DNA of 7,489 nt from the NCBI GenBank assembly GCA_001770785.1, contig MERZ01000102.1, positions 373 through 7,861 of the forward strand, written 5' to 3'. A program made the position numbers and the translations under genes. Source of the DNA: Burkholderiales bacterium RIFCSPHIGHO2_12_FULL_61_11. GTDB lineage: Bacteria > Pseudomonadota > Gammaproteobacteria > Burkholderiales > Burkholderiaceae_C. The notes beneath the pieces are model-generated. The model did not search any database. It saw only the letters and a program-made list of their open reading frames with translations, and was not told the DNA's origin. Shown piece after piece: positions 1-7,161 of this stretch; the first letter of the stretch is position 1, and each line of letters opens with the position of its first letter.

Positions 1-3000
1 CGCCCTTGTTGCCGTGACGACCGGCCATCTTGTCACCCGGCTGCAAATGGCGTTTGACGGCCAGGTAGACCTTCACCATCTTGAGCACGCCGGACGGCAG
101 TTCGTCGCCCTGCGTGAGCTTTTTGCGTTTTTCCTCGAAGGCCAGGTCAAAGCTGTGACGCGTCTGCTCCATGGCGTTCTTGCTGCTCTCCAGCTGCGCC
201 GCGACGTCGTCATCGGCCGGACGGATGTCGAACCAGTGGTACTTTTCAATATCGGTCAGGTAGGCCTTGTCGATTTTGGTGCCCTTGGCGAGCTTTTTCG
301 GGCCACCGTTGGCGATCTTGCCGGTGAGGATTTTTTCGAGGCGGTCAAACGCATCGGCTTCCACAATCCGCAGCTGGTCGTTCAGGTCCAGGCGGAAGCG
401 CTTGAGCTCGTCGTCGATGATCTGCTGCGCACGCTTGTCGCGCACAATGCCTTCACGGGTGAAGACCTGCACGTCGATCACGGTCCCTTGCGAGCCCTGG
501 CTCACGCGTAGCGAGGTGTCTTTCACATCGCTGGCTTTTTCGCCGAAGATGGCGCGCAGCAGTTTTTCTTCAGGCGTCAGCGTGGTCTCGCCTTTTGGCG
601 TGACCTTGCCCACCAGCGTGTCGCCCGGCTGGACTTCAGCACCGACATAAATAATGCCGGATTCGTCGAGGCGGTTGAGTTGCTGCTCGGACAGATTGGG
701 AATGTCGCGGGTGATCTCTTCACAACCGAGCTTGGTGTCGCGCGCCATCACCACCAGTTCTTCGATGTGGATCGAGGTGTAGCGGTCTTCGGCCACAACA
801 CGCTCGGAAATCAAAATCGAGTCTTCGAAGTTGTAGCCGTTCCACGTCATGAAGCCGATCAGCATATTCTGGCCGATCGAGATTTCGCCGAGGTCGGTCG
901 ATGCTCCGTCGGCAATCACGTCACCCTTGGCCAGCTGGTCGCCCCGCTTGACAATCGGGCGCTGGTGGATGTTGGTGTTCTGGTTGGAGCGCTGATACTT
1001 GATCAGGTTGTAGATGTCCACGCCGACTTCACCGGCCAGGGCCTCCGCATCATTGACGCGTATCACAACCCGGGTCGCATCGACGTAGTCCACCACGCCA
1101 CCCCGCGTGGCGGTGACCACGGTCCCCGAGTCCACGGCCGCAACGCGCTCGATGCCGGTGCCGACCAGGGGCTTTTCCGGACGCAGCACGGGCACGGCCT
1201 GACGCGACATGTTGGCGCCCATCAGCGCACGGTTGGCGTCATCGTGCTCAAGGAAGGGCACCAGTGAGGCGGCCACCGACACGATCTGCGCCGGCGACAC
1301 GTCCATGTACTGAATGCGCTCGGCACCGACAAGAATGGATTCGCCGTTTTCACGGGCAGACACCAGATCGCCGGTCAGCTTGCCGGCATCATCCAGCAAG
1401 GCGTTGGCCTGGGCAATCACGTACTTGCCTTCCTCGATTGCGGACAGGTAATCAATTTGCATGGTGACCTTGCCGTCAATCACCTGGCGGTAGGGCGTTT
1501 CGATAAAGCCGTAGTCGTTGAGACGGGCATACAGGGCCAGCGAGTTGATCAGCCCGATGTTCGGACCTTCAGGCGTTTCAATCGGGCAGACGCGACCGTA
1601 ATGGGTCACGTGCACGTCACGCACTTCAAAGCCGGCACGTTCGCGGGTGAGACCACCCGGGCCAAGGGCCGAAACACGGCGCTTGTGGGTAATTTCCGCC
1701 AGCGGATTGGTCTGGTCCATGAACTGGGACAGTTGCGACGCGCCGAAAAATTCCTTCAGGGCGGCCGAAATCGGCTTGCTGTTGATCAGGTCATGCGGCA
1801 TCAGCGGCTCTTGCTCAGCCTGGCCCAGACGCTCTTTCACGGCTTTTTCAATGCGGGCCAGACCAGTGCGGTACTGGTTTTCCGCGAGCTCGCCAACGCA
1901 ACGCACACGCCGGTTGCCGAGGTGGTCAATGTCGTCGACCTGGCCGTTGCCATTGCGCAAGTCAACCAGGATCTTGACGACCGCGAGGATGTCCTCGTTG
2001 GTCATGACCATGGGGCCGGTCGAGTCCTCGCGACCGACACGTGCATTGAACTTCATGCGGCCAACGCGCGACAGATCATAAGTGTCAGGGTTGTAGAACA
2101 GGCGCTGGAACAGGGCCTGGACAGCGTCTTCGGTAGGCGGTTCGCCAGGGCGCATCATGCGATAAATCGCCACGCGCGCGGCAAACTCGTCAGCCGTTTC
2201 ATCGGCCCGCAGGGTTTGCGAGATGTACGCACCCTGATCGAGTTCGTTGGTGTAGAGCACTTGCAGATCATGCACGCCAGCCAGGCGCAGCTTTTTCAGC
2301 AGCAGTTCGGTCAACTCATCGTTCGCCTTGGCGATGATCTCGCCGGTTTCGGCGTCGACGATGTTCCTGGCGACCACGCGGCCCACCAAAAAATCTTCAG
2401 GCACGCTGATGCTGCTGGTGCCGCTCTGCTCGAGTTCACGGGTGTGGCGCACTGTGATGCGCTTGTCTTTCGCGATCACGACCTTGCCGGCCTTGTCGGT
2501 AATGTCGAAACGGGCAACTTCACCGCGCATGCGCTCGGCGACGAATTCCAGCTGGGCACCACTGTCCATCAGGCGGAAGTTGTCGAACACAAAGAAATTG
2601 GCCAGGATCGATTCGGGGTTCAGGCCGATGGCCTTGAGCAAAATCGTGACCGGCATCTTGCGGCGGCGGTCAACCCGGAAATACAGGATGTCTTTCGGAT
2701 CGAACTCGAAGTCGAGCCAGGAGCCGCGGTAAGGAATAATGCGGGCCGAAAACAGTAATTTGCCCGAGCTGTGGGTTTTGCCCTTGTCGTGCTCAAAGAA
2801 CACGCCCGGCGAACGGTGCAACTGGGACACGATCACGCGTTCAGTTCCGTTGATCACGAACGATCCCTTGTCGGTCATGAGAGGCACTTCGCCCATGTAA
2901 ACCTCTTGCTCCTTGACTTCCTTGACGACCTTGGACTGCGACGTGGACGACTCGCGGTCATAAATGATCAATTGCACTTTGGCACGCACTGCCGAAGCAA

Positions 3001-3286
3001 ACGTCAGGCCACGAGTCTGGCATTCGCGCACATCGAAGGCCGGTTTGGCCAGGTTGTACTCGATGAATTTCATCTCGACAAACCCGTTGTGCGAGACGAT
3101 GGGGAAGGCGTTGTCGAACGCCGCTTGCAGGCCTTCAATGGTGCGCTTCTGGGGCGCACGATCAGCTTGCAGGAACGCGGTGTACGCGTCTTTCTGCATT
3201 TGCAGCAAGTAGGGAACGGTCAACACGCTTTCGCGGTTGCCGAAGCTTTTGCGGATGCGTTTACGTTCGGTATAAGAATAGGCCAT
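1..3286 (-). CDS. rpoB: DNA-directed RNA polymerase subunit beta, 5' part (runs off the left edge)
   Basis: This encodes the beta subunit of RNA polymerase, which with beta' forms the active centre that synthesises RNA in the cytoplasm. The frame is open from the ATG at 3286 to the window edge and gives 1095 residues. A complete betaproteobacterial RpoB is about 1370, so roughly 80% is present. It begins [20 protein letters not shown]. The rifampicin pocket lies at about residues 515-541 (1664-1744) and contains [20 protein letters not shown]. Gln521, Asp524, His534 and Ser539, equivalent to E. coli Q513, D516, H526 and S531, are wild type, so no common resistance change is seen. The GYNFEDSIL motif (Glu821-Asp822) corresponds to E. 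coli E813-D814 near the active site. The visible end reads [12 protein letters not shown], the conserved nucleotide-contacting region. GGAG lies 5 nt before the start. It follows rplL after a 256-bp attenuator region. I saw no frameshift at the points I translated. Identification is certain; the C-terminal part is outside the window. Confidence 0.99.
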   Translation of the reverse strand, partial: MAYSYTERKRIRKSFGNRESVLTVPYLLQMQKDAYTAFLQADRAPQKRTIEGLQAAFDNAFPIVSHNGFVEMKFIEYNLAKPAFDVRECQTRGLTFASAVRAKVQLIIYDRESSTSQSKVVKEVKEQEVYMGEVPLMTDKGSFVINGTERVIVSQLHRSPGVFFEHDKGKTHSSGKLLFSARIIPYRGSWLDFEFDPKDILYFRVDRRRKMPVTILLKAIGLNPESILANFFVFDNFRLMDSGAQLEFVAERMRGEVARFDITDKAGKVVIAKDKRITVRHTRELEQSGTSSISVPEDFLVGRVVARNIVDAETGEIIAKANDELTELLLKKLRLAGVHDLQVLYTNELDQGAYISQTLRADETADEFAARVAIYRMMRPGEPPTEDAVQALFQRLFYNPDTYDLSRVGRMKFNARVGREDSTGPMVMTNEDILAVVKILVDLRNGNGQVDDIDHLGNRRVRCVGELAENQYRTGLARIEKAVKERLGQAEQEPLMPHDLINSKPISAALKEFFGASQLSQFMDQTNPLAEITHKRRVSALGPGGLTRERAGFEVRDVHVTHYGRVCPIETPEGPNIGLINSLALYARLNDYGFIETPYRQVIDGKVTMQIDYLSAIEEGKYVIAQANALLDDAGKLTGDLVSARENGESILVGAERIQYMDVSPAQIVSVAASLVPFLEHDDANRALMGANMSRQAVPVLRPEKPLVGTGIERVAAVDSGTVVTATRGGVVDYVDATRVVIRVNDAEALAGEVGVDIYNLIKYQRSNQNTNIHQRPIVKRGDQLAKGDVIADGASTDLGEISIGQNMLIGFMTWNGYNFEDSILISERVVAEDRYTSIHIEELVVMARDTKLGCEEITRDIPNLSEQQLNRLDESGIIYVGAEVQPGDTLVGKVTPKGETTLTPEEKLLRAIFGEKASDVKDTSLRVSQGSQGTVIDVQVFTREGIVRDKRAQQIIDDELKRFRLDLNDQLRIVEADAFDRLEKILTGKIANGGPKKLAKGTKIDKAYLTDIEKYHWFDIRPADDDVAAQLESSKNAMEQTRHSFDLAFEEKRKKLTQGDELPSGVLKMVKVYLAVKRHLQPGDKMAGRHGNKG

Positions 3287-3321
3287 GAGTTCTCCGCGTT
3301 GATGGGCTCTGATGACTCTGT

Positions 3322-3346
3322 GCCCGAATACACCACGTATTCGGGC
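3322..3346 (-). promoter_or_regulatory. Perfect stem-loop in the rpoB 5' leader
   Basis: GCCCGAATAC pairs perfectly with GTATTCGGGC around a 5-nt loop. The hairpin ends about 35 nt upstream of the rpoB start and leaves the GGAG ribosome-binding site free. No U-tract follows on the minus strand, so it is not an intrinsic terminator. It could protect or process the rpoB message; its function is unknown. Confidence 0.5.
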
Positions 3347-3354
3347 TGGCTTGG

Positions 3355-3403
3355 TGGTTGGCCACTACCAACCATGGCGGACGGTGACGTATTGCAGGTC
3401 ACC
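3355..3403 (-). promoter_or_regulatory. Two further stem-loops in the rplL-rpoB spacer
   Basis: Two perfect inverted repeats stand side by side. TGGTTGG/CCAACCA (3355-3361 with 3368-3374) has 7 bp and a 6-nt loop. GGTGAC/GTCACC (3383-3388 with 3398-3403) has 6 bp and a 9-nt loop. Neither is followed by a U-run. With the hairpins on either side they make the rpoB leader highly structured. Individually they are short enough that chance formation cannot be excluded. Confidence 0.35.
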
Positions 3404-3438
3404 CGAACCAAGGCATTTTCTGAAGTCGGGGGGTCAGA

Positions 3439-3481
3439 AAACACTGGAAAAAAGACTGCTGCAATCGGCTTTCCGGTGTTT
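3439..3481 (-). promoter_or_regulatory. Long imperfect stem between rplL and rpoB, possible RNase III processing site
   Basis: Arms 3439-3450 and 3470-3481 form a 12-position stem with one A·C mismatch. A small inner helix (3454-3457 with 3463-3466, one G·U pair) could extend it. In E. coli the rplL-rpoB intercistronic RNA is cut by RNase III downstream of the attenuator, and this stem is in the corresponding place. The assignment rests on position and shape only; there is no cleavage evidence. Confidence 0.35.
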
Positions 3482-3529
3482 CCACAAAATACGAAAGGCT
3501 GGAAGCCCTAAATGGGGCCTCCAGCCTTT
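3481..3529 (-). terminator. Rho-independent-like attenuator between rplL and rpoB
   Basis: Arms 3494-3508 and 3515-3529 form a 15-bp stem with a single U·G wobble and a 6-nt loop. The minus-strand RNA leaves the stem through UUU and then CGUAUUUUG, an interrupted U-tract. The stem begins 13 nt after the rplL stop codon. A strong stem with a poor U-run is expected of a partial terminator. In E. coli an attenuator at this junction lets only part of the ribosomal-protein transcription reach rpoBC, which sets polymerase below ribosomal protein levels. The structure is read directly from the sequence; the partial efficiency is inferred. Confidence 0.75.
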
Positions 3530-3542
3530 GCCAACCCAAGAA

Positions 3543-3920
3543 TTACTTGAGTTCGGCTTTCGCGCCAGCTTCTTCGAGCTTTTTCTTGGCAGCTTCTGCA
3601 TCGGCCTTTGGAACGTCTTCCTTGACGTTCTTTGGAGCGCCGTCCACCAGGTCTTTGGCTTCCTTGAGGCCCAAACCAGTGAGTTCACGCACGGCCTTGA
3701 TGACCTGCACCTTGTTGGGGCCTACTTCAAGCAACATAACGTTGAATTCAGTCTTTTCCTCAGCTGCTGCAGCGCCTGCGCCAGCACCGCCGGCAGCGGG
3801 CGCGGCCATGGCGGCTGCGCTCACGCCAAATTTCTCTTCGATGGCTTTCACCAGGTCGTTGAGTTCGAGGACCGTCATGCTATCCAGCGCGGTCAAAAAT
3901 GCGTCTTTATCGAATGCCAT
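3543..3920 (-). CDS. rplL: 50S ribosomal protein L7/L12 (bL12)
   Basis: This is the multi-copy stalk protein of the large subunit. Dimers attach to L10 and recruit EF-Tu, EF-G, IF2 and RF3, stimulating GTP hydrolysis. It has 125 residues (E. coli has about 120). The N-terminal dimerisation and L10-binding domain is residues 1-33. An Ala/Gly-rich flexible hinge covers about 34-53, and the globular factor-binding domain about 55-125, with the conserved [20 protein letters not shown] stretch (66-85) followed by [11 protein letters not shown]. The ATG start is preceded by AGGA with 7 nt spacing. It lies 83 nt after rplJ, with a palindromic repeat between them, and is followed by the attenuator before rpoB. 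Stalk stoichiometry needs L12 made in several-fold excess over L10, so the gap and independent RBS may matter. Identification is certain. Confidence 0.99.
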   Translation of the reverse strand: MAFDKDAFLTALDSMTVLELNDLVKAIEEKFGVSAAAMAAPAAGGAGAGAAAAEEKTEFNVMLLEVGPNKVQVIKAVRELTGLGLKEAKDLVDGAPKNVKEDVPKADAEAAKKKLEEAGAKAELK

Positions 3921-3937
3921 TTTGATTTCCTAAAAGT

Positions 3938-3992
3938 ATCTATTAACAGTTGGGGACAGCGCTCGCGCTGCGCGCCGCGCACTGTCCCGCAA
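3938..3992. repeat. Intergenic palindromic repeat, copy 1 (rplJ-rplL junction)
   Basis: The element has ends TTG-GGGACAG (3950-3959) and CTGTCCC-G-CAA (3982-3992), which pair with one bulged base. Its GC-rich core contains GCGCTGCGCGCCGCG (3965-3979). That 15-mer, the flank CAGTTGGGGAC and the further flank ATCTATT are all shared with the element at 6089-6148. It lies wholly between the rplJ stop and the rplL ribosome-binding site. The inner stem is imperfect. It is probably a dispersed extragenic palindrome (REP-like), and could act as an mRNA processing or stability element. Confidence 0.7.
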
Positions 3993-4003
3993 GGTTCCAT
4001 CGT

Positions 4004-4543
4004 TTACGCCGCTGCGGGCTCTGCAGCAGGCTCCGCAGCTTGCGCCACTTCGTCCGCGCCACCTTTTTTCGCTACCAGCGCGGCCAGCACAACGGCCGTA
4101 CGCGACATGGGCGACATCAGCAAGCCACACAACATGGCCAACAACACGTCCTTGGACGGAATGCTGGCCAATTGCTTCACGCCGTTCACGTCTAGCGGTT
4201 TGCCATCAAATACGCCCCCGCGAATCACCAGCTTGTCGTTGGTTTTCGCGAATTCAGCCACTACTTTTGCAGCGGCTACAGCATCGACGGAAAAGCCGTA
4301 GATCAACGGACCGGTCATCTGGTCGGACACGACTTCAAATGCGCTACCTGCCACGGCACGGCGAGCCAGGGTGTTCTTCAGAACACTCAGGGTCACGCCA
4401 TTGCCTCTGGCTTGGCTGCGCAGCTTGGTCATGTCAGCGACCGTGATGCCACGGTATTCCGCCATCACGAGCGTTTGAGCAATAGCTGCGAGGCCGGCCA
4501 CTTCATCAATGACGGCTTGTTTCTCACTGCGATTGAGACTCAA
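4004..4543 (-). CDS. rplJ: 50S ribosomal protein L10 (uL10), TTG start
   Basis: L10 anchors the ribosomal stalk. Its N-terminal domain binds 23S rRNA beside L11 and its C-terminal helix carries L7/L12 dimers. The L10-L12 complex also represses its own mRNA in E. coli. The product has 179 residues, slightly longer than the E. coli 165. Residues 1-130 are the conserved domain (MSLNRSEKQ start, [20 protein letters not shown] at 27-46, [12 protein letters not shown] at 52-63). About 131-162 is the L12-binding helix, followed by a low-complexity [10 protein letters not shown] tail. The start is TTG: an in-frame TAG lies two codons upstream, a strong AAGGAG sits 6 nt before it, and the next Met is residue 27, inside the conserved RNA-binding domain. 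It follows the L10-leader structure and precedes rplL. Confidence 0.98.
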   Translation of the reverse strand: MSLNRSEKQAVIDEVAGLAAIAQTLVMAEYRGITVADMTKLRSQARGNGVTLSVLKNTLARRAVAGSAFEVVSDQMTGPLIYGFSVDAVAAAKVVAEFAKTNDKLVIRGGVFDGKPLDVNGVKQLASIPSKDVLLAMLCGLLMSPMSRTAVVLAALVAKKGGADEVAQAAEPAAEPAAA

Positions 4544-4549
4544 GGTCTA

Positions 4550-4555
4550 CTCCTT
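4550..4555 (-). promoter_or_regulatory. Shine-Dalgarno AAGGAG that decides the rplJ TTG start
   Basis: AAGGAG reads on the minus strand with a 6-nt spacer (TAGACC) to TTG. The TAG in that spacer is in frame with rplJ, so translation cannot begin further upstream. Together these fix TTG at 4543 as initiator. Confidence 0.85.
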
Positions 4556-4636
4556 AAAAATGTGTCTTCAGGTTTCAGCTTGCGCATCATCCATTCAACA
4601 CGCTCATATTCAGCGACCAACTGTTTTAGATTCTTT

Positions 4637-4719
4637 TCAAAATCATTCAAGCAGTGGGACCGCCATCTGCGTTGGCTGTCTTTCGATTAAGTGCCTGCTC
4701 AAAATCATTTGATTCAAGC
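4637..4719. repeat. Near-identical direct repeat inside the rplJ leader
   Basis: TCAAAATCATTCAAGC at 4637-4652 recurs at 4699-4719 with a 5-nt insertion (TTTGA after TCAAAATCAT, or an equivalent placement). The upstream copy forms the apical loop of the L10-leader hairpin. The other lies just 3' of its base, between the hairpin and the rplJ ribosome-binding site. It may be a local duplication or alternative pairing partners; no function is established. Confidence 0.6.
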
Positions 4720-4736
4720 TGGCACGCCAACGGTCC
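4657..4736 (-). ncRNA. L10 leader (autoregulatory mRNA structure for rplJ-rplL)
   Basis: Three stacked helices can be drawn on the minus strand: GGACCG/CGGTCC (4731-4736 with 4657-4662), TTGGC/GCCAA (4726-4730 with 4672-4676) and GTGCC/GGCAC (4721-4725 with 4691-4695). They are separated by 9- and 14-nt unpaired stretches on the 3' side, and the outer one (CGCAGATGG) is kink-turn-like. Position (about 110 nt before rplJ, after rplA) and architecture match the known L10 leader, where L10 with L12 binds to repress translation of rplJ-rplL. The pairing is seen in the sequence; the regulatory role is by homology. The rest of the 291-bp rplA-rplJ spacer shows no convincing promoter or terminator. 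Confidence 0.7.
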
Positions 4737-4834
4737 TGGATGACCTGCCGGAGAGAACCCCGTCAGCCCACCACATCGAACCCCCCTTGCGGACGATTCA
4801 AATTTCTTGCCAAATTCCCGGCTTATTCCTTCGA

Positions 4835-5530
4835 TTAAGCTGCGATGGTTTGCGTGTCAACGCGCACGCCCACACCCATCGTTGATGAAACCGCAACTTT
4901 CTTCAAATACACGCCCTTGCTGGTAGCCGGTTTGGCTTTGATCAAGGCATCGATCAATGCAGCCAGATTACCTTGCAGCTTGTCGTTGTCAAACGAACGG
5001 CGGCCAATCGTGCCATGCACAATGCCGCCCTTGTCGACGCGGAACTGGACCTGGCCGGCTTTGGCATTCTTCACGGCGGTAGCGACATCTGGCGTCACGG
5101 TGCCCACCTTGGGGTTAGGCATCAAGCCGCGCGGGCCCAGAATCTGGCCCAGCGTACCGACAATGCGCATGGCATCGGGCGACGCAATCACGACGTCAAA
5201 ATCCATCTTGCCGGCCTTGATGTCAGCAGCCAGATCGTCCATGCCGACGATGTCAGCGCCGGCAGCCTTGGCTTCCTCAGCCTTGGCGCCCTGGGCAAAC
5301 ACGGCAACGCGCTTGGTTTTACCGGTGCCATTGGGCAACACGACAGCGCCACGAACGACCTGGTCGGATTTCTTGGCATCAATGCCGAGCTGCACGGCCA
5401 CATCGATGGATTCATCGAACTTGGCGACGGCAAACTCTTTGACAAGAGCCAGCGCATCAGGCGTTGCGTACAGCTTGTTTGCGACAATCTTGTCGCCAAC
5501 AGCTTTTTGGCGTTTGGTCAGCTTGCTCAT
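4835..5530 (-). CDS. rplA: 50S ribosomal protein L1 (uL1)
   Basis: L1 forms the mobile stalk beside the E site of the large subunit and helps move deacylated tRNA out. In E. coli it also represses the rplK-rplA mRNA. The product has 231 residues, the usual bacterial length (about 230). Two-domain L1 features are visible: N-terminal [14 protein letters not shown], the L1 signature [18 protein letters not shown] at 123-140, and the RNA-binding segment [18 protein letters not shown] at 163-180. The ATG at 5530 overlaps the rplK stop in ATGA, with GGAGG 7 nt upstream inside the rplK end. Translation is therefore probably coupled to rplK, consistent with equimolar synthesis and joint repression by L1. 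Nothing is unusual in the protein. Confidence 0.99.
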   Translation of the reverse strand: MSKLTKRQKAVGDKIVANKLYATPDALALVKEFAVAKFDESIDVAVQLGIDAKKSDQVVRGAVVLPNGTGKTKRVAVFAQGAKAEEAKAAGADIVGMDDLAADIKAGKMDFDVVIASPDAMRIVGTLGQILGPRGLMPNPKVGTVTPDVATAVKNAKAGQVQFRVDKGGIVHGTIGRRSFDNDKLQGNLAALIDALIKAKPATSKGVYLKKVAVSSTMGVGVRVDTQTIAA

Positions 5531-5961
5531 AGAACACCCTCCACCGTCACACCCATAGAGCGGGCAGAACCGGCAATAGTACGGACAGCTGCGTCAAGAT
5601 CGGCCGCAGTCATGTCCTTCATTTTGGTCTTGGCAATTTCTTCCAGCTGGGCGCGGGTGATCTTGCCAACTTTCACATTGTGCGGCGTAGCCGAACCCTT
5701 GTCGATCTTGATCGCCTTCTTGATCAAAATGACTGCCGGAGGCGTCTTGATGATGAAAGTAAAGCTCTTGTCCGCGTAAGCGGTGATCACCACAGGCAGC
5801 GGCAGGCCTGGCTCAACACCCTGGGTCTGGGCATTGAATGCCTTGCAGAATTCCATGATGTTCAAGCCGCGTTGACCCAAAGCCGGGCCAATTGGGGGGG
5901 ACGGGTTAGCCTTGCCAGCTGGCACTTGCAGCTTGACGAAGCCGACGATTTTTTTCGCCAT
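5527..5961 (-). CDS. rplK: 50S ribosomal protein L11 (uL11)
   Basis: L11 binds the GTPase-associated centre of 23S rRNA, contacts EF-G, and is needed for RelA activation in the stringent response in E. coli. The product has 144 residues (E. coli 142). The N-terminal domain, about 1-72, carries the proline-rich [20 protein letters not shown] stretch (20-39), the thiostrepton-type antibiotic contact region. The C-terminal rRNA-binding domain, about 76-144, includes [13 protein letters not shown] and the [12 protein letters not shown] end. The start at 5961 (MAKKIVGF) was chosen over an in-frame ATG at 5982 because AAGGAG sits 6 nt before 5961 and would lie inside the longer frame, and because L11 proteins normally begin MAKK. 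A 190-bp structured leader separates it from nusG; its stop overlaps the rplA start. Confidence 0.99.
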   Translation of the reverse strand: MAKKIVGFVKLQVPAGKANPSPPIGPALGQRGLNIMEFCKAFNAQTQGVEPGLPLPVVITAYADKSFTFIIKTPPAVILIKKAIKIDKGSATPHNVKVGKITRAQLEEIAKTKMKDMTAADLDAAVRTIAGSARSMGVTVEGVL

Positions 5962-5967
5962 ACTTTT

Positions 5968-5973
5968 CTCCTT
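5968..5973 (-). promoter_or_regulatory. Shine-Dalgarno AAGGAG that decides the rplK start
   Basis: AAGGAG lies 6 nt before the ATG at 5961. This argues against the in-frame ATG at 5982, which would add seven residues not seen in L11. Confidence 0.85.
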
Positions 5974-6083
5974 GCGGGTCATAACGCCTGAACACTGTTG
6001 GAATAACAGGCCCAGGCTCCCCGGGGGTTACACAACTCAAATCTGGTTCCGGGGAACCCATCGCGCCGAGTTGCAAGGCGCGA
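5974..6083 (-). promoter_or_regulatory. Structured rplK leader, candidate L1 feedback region
   Basis: Minus-strand hairpins include TCGCGCC/GGCGCGA (6061-6067 with 6077-6083, 7 bp, 9-nt loop), GGTTC/GAACC (6045-6049 with 6054-6058, tetraloop) and CTGTT/AACAG (5995-5999 with 6005-6009). GATGGG follows the first stem. In E. coli L1 binds the rplK leader at a site mimicking its 23S rRNA target, so this is where such a site should be, but I cannot identify it firmly. I see no good sigma-70 promoter here. Confidence 0.35.
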
Positions 6084-6088
6084 AATTC

Positions 6089-6148
6089 ATCTATTCAGTT
6101 GGGGACGGAGCAACGCGGCGCTGCGCGCCGCGTTGCTCCGTCCCACAA
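6089..6148. repeat. Intergenic palindromic repeat, copy 2 (nusG-rplK junction), perfect 19-bp stem
   Basis: Arms 6102-6120 and 6126-6144 are perfectly complementary over 19 bp with a 5-nt loop. Outside them TTG (6099-6101) pairs with CAA (6146-6148) across one bulged A. It starts 3 nt beyond the nusG stop codon. On the minus strand no U-tract follows the stem, so it is not a standard intrinsic terminator. It shares ATCTATT, CAGTTGGGGAC and the 15-nt core GCGCTGCGCGCCGCG with the copy at 3938-3992. It is probably a REP-like extragenic palindrome. Confidence 0.8.
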
Positions 6149-6151
6149 ATA

Positions 6152-6748
6152 TCAGGTTTTCTCAATCTGGCTGAATTCCAGTTCGACCGGTGTGGCTCGT
6201 CCGAAAATCGTTACTGACACACGAACCTTGTTCTTGTCGTAGTTGACCTCTTCCACCGTGCCATTGAAGTCGGTGAATGGGCCATCCTTGACACGGACAT
6301 ACTCACCCGCTTCAAATTCAACCTTGTGGCGCGGCTTTTCAGTGCCAACTTGCATCTGGTTCACAATTTTCTGGACCTCTTCCTCGGAAATCGGAGACGG
6401 ACGGTTCTTGGCACCACCGACAAATCCAGTGACCTTGTTGGTGTGTTTCACCAAGTGCCAAGTTTCGTCGTCCATCACCATCTCGACCAACACATAGCCC
6501 GGGAAAAAACGACGTTCCGTCGTTTTCTTCTGGCCGTTCTTGATCTCGACCACCTCCTCGGTGGGCACCAGAAAACGGCCAAACTTGGCTTGCATCCCGG
6601 CACGGTTGATGCGTTCAACAATATTACGCTCGGCCGCTTTTTCCATGCCGGAATACGCATGCACAACATACCACTGCATGCCGGGGGTCGGCGCAAGGGA
6701 CCCTCCCGCCGCAACGTCTTTGACTACGGGGTCCTTCAGATCGCTCAT
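6152..6748 (-). CDS. nusG: Transcription termination/antitermination factor NusG
   Basis: NusG is a cytoplasmic elongation factor that binds RNA polymerase, suppresses pausing, and links it to Rho or to ribosomal protein S10. The product has 198 residues. The NGN domain is about 25-125 ([20 protein letters not shown], then [20 protein letters not shown] and [14 protein letters not shown]) and the KOW domain about 145-198 ([38 protein letters not shown]). The first 24 residues are a polar extension longer than in E. coli NusG (181 residues). The start at 6748 was chosen because its ATG overlaps the secE stop by one base (TAATG) and GGA lies upstream; earlier in-frame Mets (6811, 6787, 6760) would run into the secE C-terminus. 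Coupled translation with secE is likely. A palindromic repeat follows. Confidence 0.98.
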   Translation of the reverse strand: MSDLKDPVVKDVAAGGSLAPTPGMQWYVVHAYSGMEKAAERNIVERINRAGMQAKFGRFLVPTEEVVEIKNGQKKTTERRFFPGYVLVEMVMDDETWHLVKHTNKVTGFVGGAKNRPSPISEEEVQKIVNQMQVGTEKPRHKVEFEAGEYVRVKDGPFTDFNGTVEEVNYDKNKVRVSVTIFGRATPVELEFSQIEKT

Positions 6749-7131
6749 TATTTTTTCCATCCAAGGATAAGGTCGTAAAACACCCATTCGAGTGTCTTGT
6801 CTGTCATCCACAAAAACAAGGCCATCAACACGACAAAACCGAATACGTAAGCGGTCATTTGCACCGCCTCTTTACGGGTCGGCCAGACAACTTTTCTGAC
6901 CTCACGCCAGGAATCACGGCCGAAAGCCAAAAACTGCTTGCCCGTCTCCGATGTCATGAAAACGATTACAGCCGCCAGCAAGCCCGCAACCAGCGCCCCC
7001 CACTGGACAAGCTGACCTTGTTTTCCCAGCAGGTAAAAACCCGCCAGTGAAGCCAGAACCAGAGCGACAGCCAGCACCAGCTTGGCCTTGTCGGCGGTGG
7101 TGCTAACGGTTTCAACTTGAGAAGTGGCCAT
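6748..7131 (-). CDS. secE: Preprotein translocase subunit SecE
   Basis: SecE is the essential small subunit of the inner-membrane SecYEG channel, clamping and stabilising SecY. The product has 127 residues, the same as E. coli, and has the three-span proteobacterial form. Hydrophobic segments lie at about 17-36, 42-60 and 91-110. The conserved cytosolic amphipathic helix and hinge are at about 66-90, with the diagnostic [15 protein letters not shown] (75-89). The start ATG at 7131 gives a MATSQVE N-terminus. The only Shine-Dalgarno-like string, AGGA, is 12 nt upstream, rather far, and no better start is visible. It follows a hairpin-rich leader after tRNA-Trp, and its stop overlaps the nusG start. 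The secE-nusG pairing is the normal bacterial arrangement. Confidence 0.98.
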   Translation of the reverse strand: MATSQVETVSTTADKAKLVLAVALVLASLAGFYLLGKQGQLVQWGALVAGLLAAVIVFMTSETGKQFLAFGRDSWREVRKVVWPTRKEAVQMTAYVFGFVVLMALFLWMTDKTLEWVFYDLILGWKK

Positions 7132-7161
7132 GGTTGCCGGATTTCCTGTTCAATCTTCGTT

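Noticed and set aside
1457..2758. Long plus-strand open frame (433 codons) opposite rpoB, and several others of 130-250 codons
   Set aside because: They are antisense shadows of rpoB caused by GC-rich codon bias. They have no recognisable domain, and the minus-strand frame encodes an unmistakable RpoB.
3312..4301. Plus-strand open frame of 329 codons across the rplL-rpoB spacer, rplL and rplJ
   Set aside because: It runs antisense to two certain ribosomal protein genes and through several hairpins; no credible protein signature.
5962..5982. Longer L11 starting at the ATG at 5982
   Set aside because: It would place the strong AAGGAG inside the coding frame and add seven residues before the conserved MAKK start.
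5990..6040. Promoter for rplK based on TTGTGT and TGTTAT
   Set aside because: The spacing is 21 nt and the -35 is poor, so it is not supportable as sigma-70.
6102..6144. Intrinsic terminator after nusG
   Set aside because: The stem is strong but is followed by CAACTGAAT on the minus strand and by GC-rich/mixed sequence on the plus side, with no U-tract.
6749..6811. Longer NusG starting at 6811
   Set aside because: It would overlap 63 nt of secE and add non-conserved residues. The TAATG junction at 6748 is the better start.
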